Assembly: GCA_002189035.1 (NCBI GenBank)
Contig: NEEC01000013.1
Location: forward strand, 1,426,001-1,490,000
Direction: 5' to 3'
DNA length: 64,000 nucleotides
DNA from: Utricularia gibba
Lineage: Eukaryota > Streptophyta > Magnoliopsida > Lamiales > Lentibulariaceae
The position numbers and the translations under genes were made by a program. Shown piece after piece: positions 35,095 through 47,395 of the stretch. The notes under the pieces are model-generated. The model saw only the letters and a program-made list of their open reading frames with translations, made no database searches and was not told the DNA's origin. Every line of letters starts with the position of its first letter. Within the stretch, counting starts at the first letter, position 1.

Positions 35095-36192
35095 GATGTA
35101 AAAAATGTCTTTTATTCTAAATAAATAGTTTATAGACACAGGAAGTCCTTGTGCCGCATCTTTGACATGAATTAAATAGGTCAGTGGCCGTGTGCTTTCT
35201 CTTCATGATTAGATTGCCGATTAAGTAACCTGGCAGTTGTTTTTCAATAAGGGATATATTACAACAGTAACCATTGTATTTTGAGTGTGTGATAAAGTGA
35301 TCACCATATATGTAAAACTTAATAATAATGTATGAGAAATAAAGGCTCCATATCCATTTTTCTAAATAACCCTTTTCAATAGAATTTAGCATAACGGAAA
35401 GACGATCATTCGAATTTAGCCACCCGTACCATCTCTCTCTCAAACACTAACTAATGATAAATTGGTCGAATTTCTAATACCTTTCGGATTTGGCCCGTCT
35501 TATTTTTAAAATACCGGACAACTTGAATGTGAAAATAAAAAAATGCAACTTGCATGGCAGCTTTACCGATAGAGTATCAACCATGGTTAACAAATTTTGA
35601 CTCGCCGGTTAACTGACCGAATCTACACAATAAATAATATGTAACTTTGTCACTTTTTTTCTATATTTATTTAATGTAATTTGTGTATGAAATATACTTT
35701 CGATTTGAGTACCTAGTAAGACTAAGTGTAAAGATTATTAATGAAAAGATAGAAAATTTTTGAAAATTAATAATTATAAATTTAATTATCTGATAAATTC
35801 TCCATCTTTATCCCTATTATTTACTAGGATTCATGGGAAATTTTTGAAAAAGATTTTTCACACATTCGATGCTAATAAACATATTAATTCGATTAAAATT
35901 TTAGCTTCATATAAAATTTGATTATGAGGGTGTTGGTTTATGTCATGTAGTCCATGGAATAGGGGTTATATAGAATAATTATTTTTTTTATATAATATGT
36001 GACATATGATCAAATTTTTAATTCATACCATGTTTTGAATTGTTGACCATGGTCAATGGGGTAGTAATTACTAAAGTTCATATCGTTCCATGATTAATGC
36101 ATCATGTAGCGCATTAAACAGCAGTTATTTTGTAGGCTACGACTTATTCAGCATGGCATGCATGCGACATATGATAGTGATGAAGTATCATG
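35095..36192. other. Spacer between P8 and P9
   Basis: Upstream flank of P8 (matches 28971-29962) followed by the downstream flank of P9. It contains the CGTTCCATGATTAATGC site that is empty here but carries a solo LTR at 29968. No gene. Confidence 0.5.
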
Positions 36193-37258
36193 TTATGCTA
36201 ATGGATATGAAGCGCATGTGGCTATTCCACACATTCCAGGACCTAAAGTGCCTCTCTGGATCAAGATGTATCCATATAGTCCCCATCTTGTTCCCCATGA
36301 ATTCTTCACTAACCAAAACGGATTGGATCCGAGAGTCCCGTACCCTACGACGGTAACCCCGTGGTTGATGCTCGTCCCGCACTTTGGTGAATTGAATACT
36401 CCGCTGGTATAGAGTTGAAAATCCAATGAATCGGCTTCGATCGCGACGGAAACGGGCTGATTCGCCACTGCGCATTGCAGCGCGGTCTCGTTGTTTTGGG
36501 GAACACACTGGTAGCCCACAAGGGTGGCCGCAACCGGTCTCATGCTACTGGAGATGCATGTTGCTTGAGTCCCTTTGTAGGGGTAGGTTGCTTCGGATGC
36601 GACGCCGTTTTTCATTATGAAGGAAAAGCCAGCATTCATTGTCCCACCGTTGCACCCATAGCGATACGGATTGCAGCTTACAAGCTCTTGCTCAGATAAA
36701 GAAATTAGGGTACGGGTTTTGATCTGGCGGATGCCTTCTGTGGCTGCGATGGCGGAGAAAGCCCAGCAACTACCTGCATCACAGACTTATCTTTTATATC
36801 CATAAACAACACCCGTGAAGACTTCGTTTTTTCTTACCACACTGGCCTTGATCCTTGACGGGAGTGACGGCACCCAACGCCGTCCAGTTGATGCTCGAGG
36901 GAAGCGCTTGTTGGTTAACGTTCGCGTAACGGAAAGGGGTGGCAGTATGCTGCTCCGGTCGTACGAACCTGTTCCTGGATTCACGAAACTCCTCGTTGGT
37001 GAGATCAGCGAAGGCGTTCTCGCCGAGCTTGTAGGAAAGGCCGGCGGCATTAACAGAATCGATGTACTCCGCGTTGCTCTTGAAGATTTGATATCTCTTA
37101 GTCTTCTCCGCTTCGTCCTTGTATACACGGCCGTGTCGCTGCATCCAGCTATCGTGCCTCGCCATCATCTCCGCTTCTGGGGTTGATCTCGACTCCGCCT
37201 CGCAAGCCAAAGCTCCCAGTACAGCGACCAACGCAAGGAAAACAAACTTAGATCCCAT
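36193..37258 (-). CDS. P9: papain-like cysteine protease, twin of P11
   Basis: Exon 1 is 37258-36838 and exon 2 is 36773-36193, with a 64-base intron, 333 residues. The start at 37258 (MGSKFVFLALVAVLGALACE, signal peptide) is chosen because the TATA box is 81 bases upstream of it; the same frame stays open to 37498 but that part lies beyond the TATA box. ERFNIN-type prodomain with KRYQIFKSNAEYI and NAFADL. The catalytic set Gln137, Cys143 (GSCWAF), His278 and Asn298 is complete. Distinctive: LVSCN where others have LVDCD, and two extra Cys in the mature domain, Cys230 (GYQCVP) and Cys241 (ALQCAV), of which P11 keeps only the second. They are close enough in sequence to pair. Probably active. 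Confidence 0.93.
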
Positions 37259-37338
37259 TTTTTCAGCTATCTTTGGAAATGCTAACAACACAAGTAGTGG
37301 GAACACAAGTATGGGAATTGAAGCGAAGTAGGCGAAGG

Positions 37339-37346
37339 TATTTATA
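37339..37346 (-). promoter_or_regulatory. TATA box of P9
   Basis: TATAAATA on the minus strand, 81 bases before the chosen ATG. It decides the start codon against the longer open frame. Confidence 0.75.
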
Positions 37347-39297
37347 GAGGGTGATCCACGCATCAGTCTCGTACAACCAACATGGGTCAAAAACCCTACC
37401 CAATAGACACAAGGAATATAATCCTCTAAACACCATTCGTACTCAATTTCGAAAAAAAAGCCCTGCTGTATTTTAAACGTACGGTTACACTTTAACACAA
37501 TTAAAAATTTTGATATAATGAAAATTGATATATATTTGAAGTTTTTTTTAAAAAAAATAATTATTTTTTTATAATTTAATAAAGTTTAGAGTATAGAATC
37601 AATTTTTATAAATAAAATTAATTTTGGTAAAATAGAATTGGTTTCCAAACGCTATCTTGCATTCCTTCATTCCCTTATTCTAAAATTTTTATTCATTAAG
37701 TAAACAATATACACAACATATTCCTTATGCTCATCTAAACCTAATTACTTTAAACACTTCGTATTTTAATTTCGTAAACCAAAAACTCCCTAAGTATTTA
37801 TGATTGATAATATACGAAAAAAGAAAAGAATAAATTACGGTGAGATACAAAATTAAAATCAATCAGGCAAATGCAAAATCCGATTCTGGGATTAACATTT
37901 ATGACCTACTTTGAAAAATTCGCCTACCCTAGTTGTTATTATTAAATAGAATTTTTTGAAATTCATGCACGTGACAAAACTATCATTCCTGATTCACATT
38001 TTCGAATTCGTATCTGATCTCTAACTCTGGAACTTGGTAATTCCTTGGGAACCCAATCTGCAGATAAGAATTTGTGAATTTCAATTGGATTAATTATAAA
38101 AAAAATTCATTATTGTTACATCACAATTCATTTAATTATGAGAAAATTGTAATAACAACACTTCAAATTTCGATAAATATAAAAATTTTAATCATCAAGT
38201 TTCAAAATTACAAAAAGAAAACACCTGTATTTGTCAACACTTTACAATAGAAATATAAATACTTTTCAATTTTTTTTAAAAAAGAACTGATTTATGTTGA
38301 CATGAACCTGCTCTAGTTTCAAGCCCGACAAAATTTCATGCTAGAGTTTTTTACATTTGAGTCTTAAGTTTGGCAAATCGAATGATACCTCTGTTAGAGT
38401 TATATCACATTTGTATCTCGTATGATTTAAATTGATGATAATTATATCGTATTATAGTAGAATTAGAGTTAAATCAGTTAATTTTGATAACATAAGGTGT
38501 TAAATATACAATTTTATAAATTTAAAGACAAAATATTTATAAAAAAATTAGTTGAAGGGTTTATAACATAAATTTTAAAATTTTGGAATTAAATTTTTTA
38601 TATTAATTGTAACTTGGAATATCACCAACAAACTACACCCATTTAATTGTTACACAAATTAAAAAAAACTTTATTTATTACAAAATATCATTTTAGAGAT
38701 AAATGTGATCAAGTTTCTTTATTACGGTCTTTGTGTAGGTTAATTTAGTCCACTTTAGGGTTATTCACCAAACGAATCTCTAGTTGCCGGCTTGGAATGG
38801 GTCAACACGTGTCGCCCAGGTGTAGGCTTTGAAAGTTCAAATTCCGCGACTATCTTCTTTTGATTGCATGGAATATTCCCTCATAAAAGGTGAGATTAAC
38901 GTGTTGGTTTAAACTGCTGCAAGTAAGCAGTATATGCATTCAATTCAATGTTTTCCGAAATTGGTTATTCAGTTTTTTTATTATTAAAAATAAAACGTAT
39001 TTGTTTATAAATATGTTAATAATTGAGTTATGAATGTTTTAAAATAGTAATTGCATCATAATTATATGGAAAAAAAACATTACAATAGTAATTCTGTTCA
39101 AATCGAAATCATGCTTTCGATTCCGGTTCGGTTCAGGAATATGAATGTCCATATATTTACGTTCGGATAGCAACTCTAACTCTGTGTCAAAGGCATTGTT
39201 TTATTTGGTAGGAAAAACAAAGATTGAAAACAAGCACTTGTCGCATTATGCCTCATCATTTATTTTGTGCCGTAGTTTTTGGGGGGTTTTCTGGGTT
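37347..39297. other. Spacer between P9 and P10
   Basis: AT-rich, no gene recognised. The counterpart at 48565-50444 aligns along its length; both contain GGAATGGGTCAACACGTGTC (38796 and 49938), with an ACGTG core of the kind bound by bZIP factors. Confidence 0.5.
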
Positions 39298-40390
39298 CTA
39301 GTTTTTTATGGGATAAGAAGAATCCATGGCGATTCCGCAGAGTCCTTTGGAATTGCGGGTGCTCCTTTTCATCAGAATGTATCCTCCATCTCCCCATCCA
39401 GTGCCCCATGAATTCTTCACTATCCAATATTTAGTCGAACCAGATGTCCCATACCCGACTGCGGTCACGCCATGATCCAACTGCGTGCCGCATGGTCCAG
39501 TGAAGATTCCGCTTTGATAGAACTGGAATGCGGATCCGGCAGCATCTATGGACACGGAAACGGGTTGGTTCGCCACTGCAGCTAGTAACGCGGACGCGTT
39601 GTCGGCAGGGACGCTCTCGTAGCCGGAGATGGTGGAAACTACCTGTTGGCTTTCGCCGGCATTGCAGGTTCCATCGGCGGCTGTGTATGGATAGTTGGAT
39701 TCGGATGTTATGCCTCCGTTGTTTATGATGTATTGGAATCCGTTTTGCATTTCCCCGCCTTCACAGCCGTAGTCTGTTTTGTCACAATCCACGAGCTGCT
39801 GCTCGGACAAGGAGATGAGGTTTCCTGTTTTGATTTGGACGATCCCTTCTACCGCAGCTACTGTCGAGAATGCCCAACAACTGCCTGCATCATCCGATTC
39901 ACATTTATTCACTATTCAAGATTAAGGGACTTAACCGAAAAGGGTTTAGAATCTAAGGGTTAATTTTCGTACCACACTGGCCTTGATCCTTGACGGGAGT
40001 TACGGCGCCCAACGCCGTCCAGTTGACGCTCGCCGGAAGTTGCAGGGGATCCACATTCGCATAGCGGAACGGGGTGGCTGTCCGTGGCCTTTGCTCATAC
40101 TTGTTTCTAGAAGCACGAAATTCCTCATTAGTTAGATCAGCAAAAGCGTTCTCCCCAAGCGTGTAAGAGAGCCCGGCGGCGTTCACAGAATCGATGAACT
40201 CGACATTGCTCTTGAAGATCTGAAACCTCTCAGCCTTCACTGCTTCGTTCTTGTATACACGGCCATGTCGCTGCATCCATCTCTCGTGTCGAGCGATCAT
40301 CTCGGCCTCGGAGTTTGGTCTGGCCTCAACATGGAAGGCCACTGCAACCAGCAGCCCCAGCACCGCGATGCAAGCAACCTTGAATCCCAT
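39298..40390 (-). CDS. P10: papain-like cysteine protease, twin of P12
   Basis: Exon 1 is 40390-39973 and exon 2 is 39884-39298, with an 88-base intron, giving 334 residues. Signal peptide about 1-22 ([20 protein letters not shown]), prodomain with [13 protein letters not shown] and NAFADL, and a complete C1A domain from about residue 118. Gln136, Cys142 in GSCWAF, His277 in LDHGV and Asn297 in KNSWGTGWG are present, and the protein ends SYPIKN. It is the best match in the array to the general SAG39-type consensus and is surely capable of activity as judged from sequence. It preserves the original 3' end that P12 lost to a retrotransposon, and so serves as the reference for that insertion. 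Confidence 0.94.
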
Positions 40391-40455
40391 TGCTGGAGAT
40401 GCTTCAAATTGTTATACAAGAGAATTGATGTGTATCAAGGTGGAATAGAAAAGGG

Positions 40456-40463
40456 TATTTATA
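40456..40463 (-). promoter_or_regulatory. TATA box of P10
   Basis: TATAAATA on the minus strand, 66 bases before the ATG; the same AAGGG context (plus strand) occurs at P12. Confidence 0.75.
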
Positions 40464-42237
40464 GATTCTGATCGAAGATCAATCAAAAACCCTAGGAAGT
40501 AGCCATGGTATTTTCTTTCCAAATTACTTAAACTGGTCAGTGTCTATGTACAATACAAAACCGTCGACTTCAATGGCACCCAAATTTCAATATATTGGGG
40601 CTGTTGTGTGTTATTAATTTCTTTAATTGATTTTATTTAATTTCTTTAATATTTTGATCTTTAATTATTTTTTAATAAAGTTAGAAATTTCGATTCTATG
40701 AATAAACTTAAAAATTATTGAATTTATTAACTCTCTGTTTAAAAGATTAAATAAAAATTAATTCAAAAAATATATTATTTACTTTTCATCTATTTTAAAA
40801 TACATTATATCGTAATATTAAATTATATAATACTTTAATATATTAAAGTATACAAATATGTATTTCAATTTATTAATTTTATAATATAATTTTATGTTAT
40901 TCCATAAAACAGTTTTACAATTTTAAATTCCTTATATTCATATAATCTTAAATCTGATTAAATTTTACATAATCTGAAGTTTAAATTAAAAAGCAGAGCA
41001 GTTTCATGATGTGATAAAAAATTTGATTTTTGATGGATAAGTTTTTTTTTTCTTTTCAAAAACTGCTGAAAATAGAAAACCTTCCCCGACTCGAAAATCA
41101 ATCAACATTTATTGTAAAAATGAGAGCTTTGAAGATCCTGTTTCTTGGATTCTTCGTCTTTGTTTGCCATATCTTTGTTTTGAGGGGCTTCAAAAGCAAA
41201 ATTGGGTGGAGTCTTCATCTTGGTCCACTGTTTGAATCTTGGCACAAAGCATTTAAGACAGAATTCGAGAATCATTTAAAAGCCCACAGGACCCTGATCT
41301 TTGAACGGGATTTTTCATCTTTATGCTCAATAACCATCATGCTTTGAGGGTTTCGAATCACATTGTCTGAAAAAGGTGTTCTCCATATTCGGCCAAAACA
41401 ACGCATCTTAGTATGCACGCAAGAGGTTCTCATTCCATTCTTTGACCAAATGTTGGAATGTACTATATCACTTGCAGTCGATGAACGTATTTTTCTAGTT
41501 GTTTGGGAATATTTGCTATTTGAACGTTGATGTGGGCAGAGGAATCAAACCCTTCCATTAATGTAATCACTCTTGAGTTATGCTCGTCAAGTTGGTGAAT
41601 GGTTTTTAATCGAATCGCTGAAATTAATTCTTTAGTTTACAATATGATGCTCGGAATTAAACACACGCTGTTCATTTTGTCTGCCCCAACCCAGAATTTA
41701 AAAATGGTCCAACCAACATATTTAAATGGCCCAGCCCATATTTTAACAATGGCTCAATTCACACAATGCATGATCTACCCCATAGAAGAAAGTCGGCCAA
41801 GCCCAAACATTTAACGAAGGCTCAAATTAGAGATAAATATATCCCGACCCATATAATGACATGGCCCCGCCCGTAATTTTACCATGGTTAAACCCGCATA
41901 TTCAAAAAAAAATGTTTTTCTTCATGTCAACAAATAATTATATGCCTCAACAGTCAAGAGGCATGCAATCGAAGGTCTCAACAGTAAAGCCCTCCCTTTT
42001 GAATATGTCATTCATTAGAATATATTTTGGTCTTCAATACTCATTAATAGGCAATGAAATCCAAAAATTGTGGTAATGGAACATGCCCTAATGCTTGAAT
42101 ATAAAGTGATCATTTTTTAACATAATATCTGATATTTGATCAAATTTATAATTCATTCCAAGTTTTGAATTTTTTACCATGGTCAATGGGTAGTAATTAA
42201 TAAAGTTCACCATATCGTTCCATGATTAAAGCATCAT
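40464..42237. other. Upstream flank of P10
   Basis: No gene. About 40600-41010 is AT-rich sequence absent from the P12 flank, probably an insertion whose ends I could not define. About 41690-41900 holds a short array of degenerate GGCCCAGCCCATATTT-like units, the counterpart of the long array at 59430-61110. The last 100 bases are the downstream flank of P11. Confidence 0.5.
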
Positions 42238-42242
42238 GTAGC

Positions 42243-42487
42243 TAAAGACGCCCGACCGTTAGGACGCCAAGATTCATGCACTACTCGTGCAAGGCACGCA
42301 TGGTGCTGCCACGCCTGTTTCTGTTATTTTACCGTTAGTTACGTATTGCTTTTGGTTTTCCCAGTGAGTATAAATGTGCGACTCACTGCTGTGTTTTTTG
42401 AGTGCGACTTGTGAACTCTTTCTTGCTTATTTGATTTCTGCTATTATCATCAAGGCTAGAAGCCCCGATCAGAATCACATTTGTTTA
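42243..42487 (+). repeat. Copia 5' LTR
   Basis: 245 bases starting TAAAGACGCC and ending CACATTTGTTTA. Contains a TATAAAT promoter box at about 42369-42375. Confidence 0.9.
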
Positions 42488-42543
42488 TGGTGCGGTGAGC
42501 GTGGAGGAGCCGCAACCTTCACCTCCTTCGTCAACGTGTTGTA

Positions 42544-45500
42544 ATGGAAGAGATCACTCCAGGTGCTTCCGTGATTCGATCAGCCTTTACCGGTGTAGAG
42601 TTGGACAGAGCCGATCCTCTTCATCTTAGCGGTTCTGATCATCCGAATGCTTCGCTGGTAAGTGAGCTTCTCACTACCCGCAATTACTTCAATTGGAGAC
42701 GCGGCGTTCGCTTAGCACTTGGAGCCAAAAACAAGCTCAGACTTATATCCGGTGATGTTAAGAAACCATCGGCGACAGATCCTAGTTATGGCCTTTGGTT
42801 ACGCAACGATTTCATGGTCATGTCATGGCTTTTGAACTCCATCTCCAAAGAGTTAGTGTCCAGTTTTACCAGTTGCGATAGCTCCTACGATCTCTGGAAA
42901 ACGTTAGAGGCACATTATGGTCAAATGAATAGCAACATGATTTATCAAGTGCAATTTGATCTCTATAACCTAAAGCAAGGCGAGATGAGCATTGCGGAGT
43001 ATTATACCAAGCTCAATGCGCTATGGAAGGATCTAGACTCTCTATTCCCAGATATCAAGTGTGATCGTTGCAATGCATCTGTTGGAGGAGACAAATTTTT
43101 TGGGAGCATGAAGCTCACACAATTTTTGATTGGTTTAGACGCCAAATATGATGGAACTCGAAATCAAATACTGGCCATGGATGATTCTATGAGTGTGTCT
43201 TGAGCTTATGCAGCCCTACTCAATGTGGAGCAGCAGCTCAGCAAGCGGCACTCTGAAGGAGTCAATATCCACACAGATTCTGCCATGCTTGCGAAGCCCA
43301 CTCAGTTTCAGGGCACATCACACTTAGGTCCAGGTCAGAAACGAGATAACCGTTATTGCGTGATATGTAAAAAATCTGGGCACATGCAGGACACCTGTTT
43401 CACAGTCAAGGAGCCGCCCCCTTGGTGGCGGAAGAAAGGAGGAAAACAACAGGGCTCATTTCAGAAAAACTTGCAGACTTATGCTCCTCAGCAGTCATTC
43501 CCACCGTGGGGTTCTTACCAACCATCAGCACATTGTGTGGAAAGCCCTCTTGATGAACATTTGACCCCTAGTAACACTGCTGATAATACCTCTGGTTACA
43601 CGGAATCTTTGCAGCTCATTCAACATGAGTTGGGGAAATTACTCAGTGCTAGTACTCTGCCACCCACCTCATCATCAGGCCAACAGAGTATCAATCTTTC
43701 CAAAATGGAATTTGCAGGTATGTCCACTGTAGAATTGTGTCTAACAAGTGATGTTCATGCCAATTTCGTGTGCAATTCCTGGGAATGGATAGTGGATTCG
43801 GGGGCTACCACACATATTGGGTACTCTGATATGTGCTTCAACTCTTTGAGGCCAGTTGGTACGGTGCGGGTCAATCTCCCGAATGGTCAATCAGTTGCTG
43901 TCGCCAGCATCGGTGATGTCACTCTGGCAGGCACTTTGACCTTAAAGGACACCCTATTCGTCCCTCATTTCCGATACAATCTGCTCTCTGTGCAGAAATT
44001 AGCTGCAGATACTCGTATTCTTGTTGTTTTCTCCAGCCACTACTGTCTACTGCATGACCAGGATACCAGTGAGATACTTGCTGTTGGAAGGGTAAAGGAT
44101 GGCCTATATGTGCTCGATAAGAGATCTTTTTCACCAGCTTTGCTTGCTGCGTTCTCAACGAAGACAGGAGGAATAGAGGTGCTGAAAGATAAATTGGTGA
44201 ATGTTCTATTGCCCAAATTGTGTTTCTTTGCTGATTCAAATAATGTCACGCACGACAACCTGTTATGGCACTGTCGGCTTGGCCACATTTCTGAGTCCAA
44301 GGCTAAACATGTGACTGTTGCTTGTGACTTGAAGGGTGCACCCTGTGACATCTGCCAATTTTCGAAATTTCACAGACTCCCTTTTCAATTGAATCAGTCA
44401 CGTGCACCTCATGCCCTCTACCTACTCCATTGCGATTTGTGGGGTCCCTACAAGCATGCCACTCTCACTGGTAATCGATACTTTCTTACCATCATTGACG
44501 ATCACACGCGTGCCACATGGACCTTCTTGCTCAAGTCTAAGACAGGGGTCGATCAGTATTTGCATGCCTTTCTCACTTATGGCCAGAATCATTTTGGCCA
44601 CACCTGCAAGCACCTTCGATCAGATAAAGGTGGTGAGTTTTTGAACATGCAGCTGCAGCGTTTATGTGCTGAAAAAGGGATTCAGCATCAATTTTCGTGC
44701 ACCAAACGCCCGCAGCAAAATGCACGTGTGGAGCGCAAGCATAAGCACCTCTTGGAAGTCACTAGGGCATTAATGTTTCAGGCGGGTCTTCCTCCTATGT
44801 TCTGGGGGGAGGCTGTCCTCACAGCAACCCATATTATAAACCGTCTGCCCTCCTCTGTCTTAGGCTGGAAAACGCCCTTTGAGGTTCTGATGCACTCTGT
44901 GCCTTGCTTAGATCACCTGAAAGTTTTTGGCTGCCTTGCATATGCTCTTGTTTCCAATGCTCATTCTGATAAATTGGGACCTCGGGCTCGCAAGTGCATA
45001 TTTCTCGGTTATCCCATGGATCACAAGGGATATAAGCTCTATGATTTAAATACCAAAGAGCTCTTTGTGTCACGGGATGTTAAATTATATGAGCTAGTCT
45101 ATCCCCTCAAACATGGGTCCACTGACATTGATTCACTTGATGTTCTGTTGCCTTTATACCAACCGGTTGATAATTCTGATGATCCTGGATTCATGGCTGA
45201 TCTTGGGGACAGCACTGCTTCTTCCCTCAATCAGCATCCTGAAGCTGAGATAGATGATGATCTGCAAGCACGCAATGGGGTGATCTGCCTTCCTTTCATT
45301 CTGATATACCTGATCCTTTAGACAGTGCAAGGTCTGCCTCGGCAGAGCATCCTACTGAGGATCTTGGGAAAGCTACTGATTTGTCTCCTGCCCATTCTCC
45401 TCTCCGAAATCATGGAAACAACACCATATTGCGTCTTAGTGGGAGGGCTGCACACCCACCTGCATGGTTGGATGCCTATTACACTTATCAGGTGAATCTC

Positions 45501-47158
45501 AGTTGTCCTGAAGAGCCTTACTTCATACAGGAACCCCGCAACTATAAGGAGGCATCCCAAGATCAGCGTTGGTGTGATGCCATGCGTGAAGAGATTGGGG
45601 CCTTGGAGACTAATCAAACCTGGAAAATCGTCCCTCTACCTGATGGTAAACATGTTGTTGGCTGTAAATGGGTTTACAAGATTAAGAGACTGTCTAATGG
45701 GGGGATTGAACGGTACAAAGCTCGCCTAGTTGCTAAGGGATACACCTAAGTTGAAGGAATAGACTTTCATGAGAGCTTTGCCCCTGTGGCTAAAGCTACT
45801 ACTATCCGTCTTCTATTAGCCTTGGCAGCAACGCATCAGTGGCATATCCACCAAGTGGATGTGAACAATGCCTTTTTACATGGTCACTTGGATGAAGAAA
45901 TTTTTATGGCTGTTCCAGAGGGTGTTTCATGTCAACCTGGGGATGTTTGCCTATTGCAGAAATCACTCTATGGCCTTAAGCAGGCCTCCAGGCAGTGGAA
46001 TGTGGAGTTGACGCGTTATTTGCTCACTCTTCAATTTATTCAAGCAGCTTCTGATGCTTGCCTCTTTGTACGTCGAGGCTCTGATTTTTTGGCGCTCTTA
46101 GTCTATGTCGACGACATCTTAATTGTTGGATCCTCGCTGAATGCAGTTAATGCCTTAAAATCAGCACTACATTCTCGCTTTAAGATCAAGGACCTTGGCT
46201 CTGCACATTATTTTTTGGGTATTGAATTACTTGCGCGACCTGATGGTTTATTTCTCTCGCAGAAGAGATACCTCGCTGATATTCTATCCAGCTTTGATTC
46301 CTCTATGTTGCGGGCAGCGCCTACCCCTATGTCTCGCAGCTACAAATTCTCTATTGATCCTTCAGAACCCTATTTCCCTGAGGAATATTGATCACTTGTT
46401 GGGAAGTTGCTGTATCTCGGCTTCACTCGTCCTGATATCTCGTTCGTTGTGCAGCAGTTGTCTCAGTTTGTGCATTCTCCCAGTGTTGAGCATTGGGTTG
46501 CACTCAAGCTGTTAATTCATTATCTCCACTCCACTGCTGCGTACGGACTTTTATATCCTTACAGTAGTGATGGCCACCTCGAGGTATATTGCGATGCGGA
46601 TTGGGGTGCCTGCCCCCTTACGCGTCGTTCTGTTACTGGTTACTGTGTGTTCCTAGGTGGCTGCTTGATCTCTTGGAAAACTAAGAAACAACACACTGTC
46701 TCTCGCTCCTCTGCAGAGGCAGAGTACCGCTCTCTGGCCACCACCACGGTGGAACTGCTCTGGATATCCTATGTCTTCCGTGACCTCGCTCAACCTCTGC
46801 ACCTTCCAATCCCGTTGTGGTGTGACAGTCAGTCGGCCATTCACATCGCTGCCAACCCTGTATTCCACGAACGGACTAAACACATCGATATTGACTGTCA
46901 CTTGGTTAGAGACCAATATAAGTCTGGGTTTCTTGTGCCGTCCTTCGTGCCGTCTCGCTTGCAGTGGCTGACATTTTCACCAAGGCCCTGGACGCCTTGC
47001 CTTTCAGGTGTATCGTTGGCAAGCTCGGTCTCTGCTCTCCTGAGCCTTCGCTTGAGGAGGGGGAAAGACGCCGGACCGTTAGGACGCCAAGATTCACGCA
47101 CTACTCGTGCAAGGCACGCATGGTGCTGCCACGCCTGTTTCTTTTATTTTCCCGTTAG
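42544..47158 (+). pseudogene. Copia gag-pol, broken reading frame
   Basis: Gag runs from 42544 to an in-frame stop at 43201, then the frame continues. A CCHC zinc knuckle (CVICKKSGHMQDTC) starts near 43357. The aspartic protease motif WIVDSGATTH is near 43788. The GAG-pre-integrase HLGH-type motif (CRLGHI) is near 44272. The integrase core has HCDLWGP, LRSDKGGEF and NARVERK as the D-D-E set (44430-44740). A one-base shift occurs near 45278. RT follows (45560-46390), with stops at 45747 and 46389 and the catalytic YVDD near 46107. RNase H includes YCDADWG (near 46588) and SSAEAEYRSL. Another one-base shift lies near 46968. The frame then runs into the 3' LTR. All domains are recognisable, so the damage is fairly recent. 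Confidence 0.9.
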
Positions 47159-47307
47159 TTACGTATTGCTTTTGGTTTTCCCAATGAGTATAAATGTGCG
47201 ACTCACTGCTGTGTTTTTTGAGTGCGACTTGTGAACTCTTTCTTGCTTATTTGATTTCTGCTATTATCATCGAGGCTAGAAGCCCCGATCAGAATCACAT
47301 TTGTTTA
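47063..47307 (+). repeat. Copia 3' LTR
   Basis: 245 bases, same length as the 5' LTR with 7 substitutions. Preceded by the purine-rich GAGGAGGGGG polypurine tract (47054-47063). Its first base is G where the 5' LTR has T, so the left border is certain only to one base. Confidence 0.9.
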
Positions 47308-47395
47308 GTAGCGCATTAAACAACAATTATTTTTGTAGGTTACGACTTATTCGGCATGGCCTGCATGCGACATATGACAGTGATGAAGTATCACG

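Larger units (their letters stand above)
36050..42090. repeat. Segmental duplication, copy 1 (P9 + P10)
   Basis: About 6 kb repeated at 42170-61245. The order is the same: CCATGGTCAATGGGGTAGTA flank, P9/P11, a 1.9-kb spacer, P10/P12, an AAACTGCTGAAAA patch (41065 and 58547), GGCCCA-type repeats, and an end near TTGTGGTAATGRAACATG. Confidence 0.8.
42243..47307 (+). mobile_element. Ty1/copia LTR retrotransposon, decayed
   Basis: Complete structure: two 245-base LTRs, 5-base target duplication GTAGC (42238-42242 and 47308-47312), and an internal region with gag-PR-INT-RT-RNase H order, which defines copia. It interrupts the downstream flank of P11; the uninterrupted site CATGTAGCGCATTAAAC is seen at 25769, 31375 and 36098. 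The LTRs differ at 7 of 245 positions. At least three in-frame stops and two frameshifts show it cannot make its own polyprotein. The LTR ends are TA...TA, not TG...CA. The sequence after the 5' LTR begins TGGTGCGGTGAGCG; the TGG start fits a primer site but I cannot name the tRNA. Confidence 0.95.

Noticed and set aside
37259-37498. N-terminal extension of P9 by 80 codons
   Set aside because: The frame is open, but the TATA box (37339-37346) lies inside it and P11 has no matching conserved extension. The signal peptide begins at 37258.
41030-41347. 105-codon frame in the P10 flank
   Set aside because: The matching region in the P12 flank (58520-58850) does not keep the frame open.
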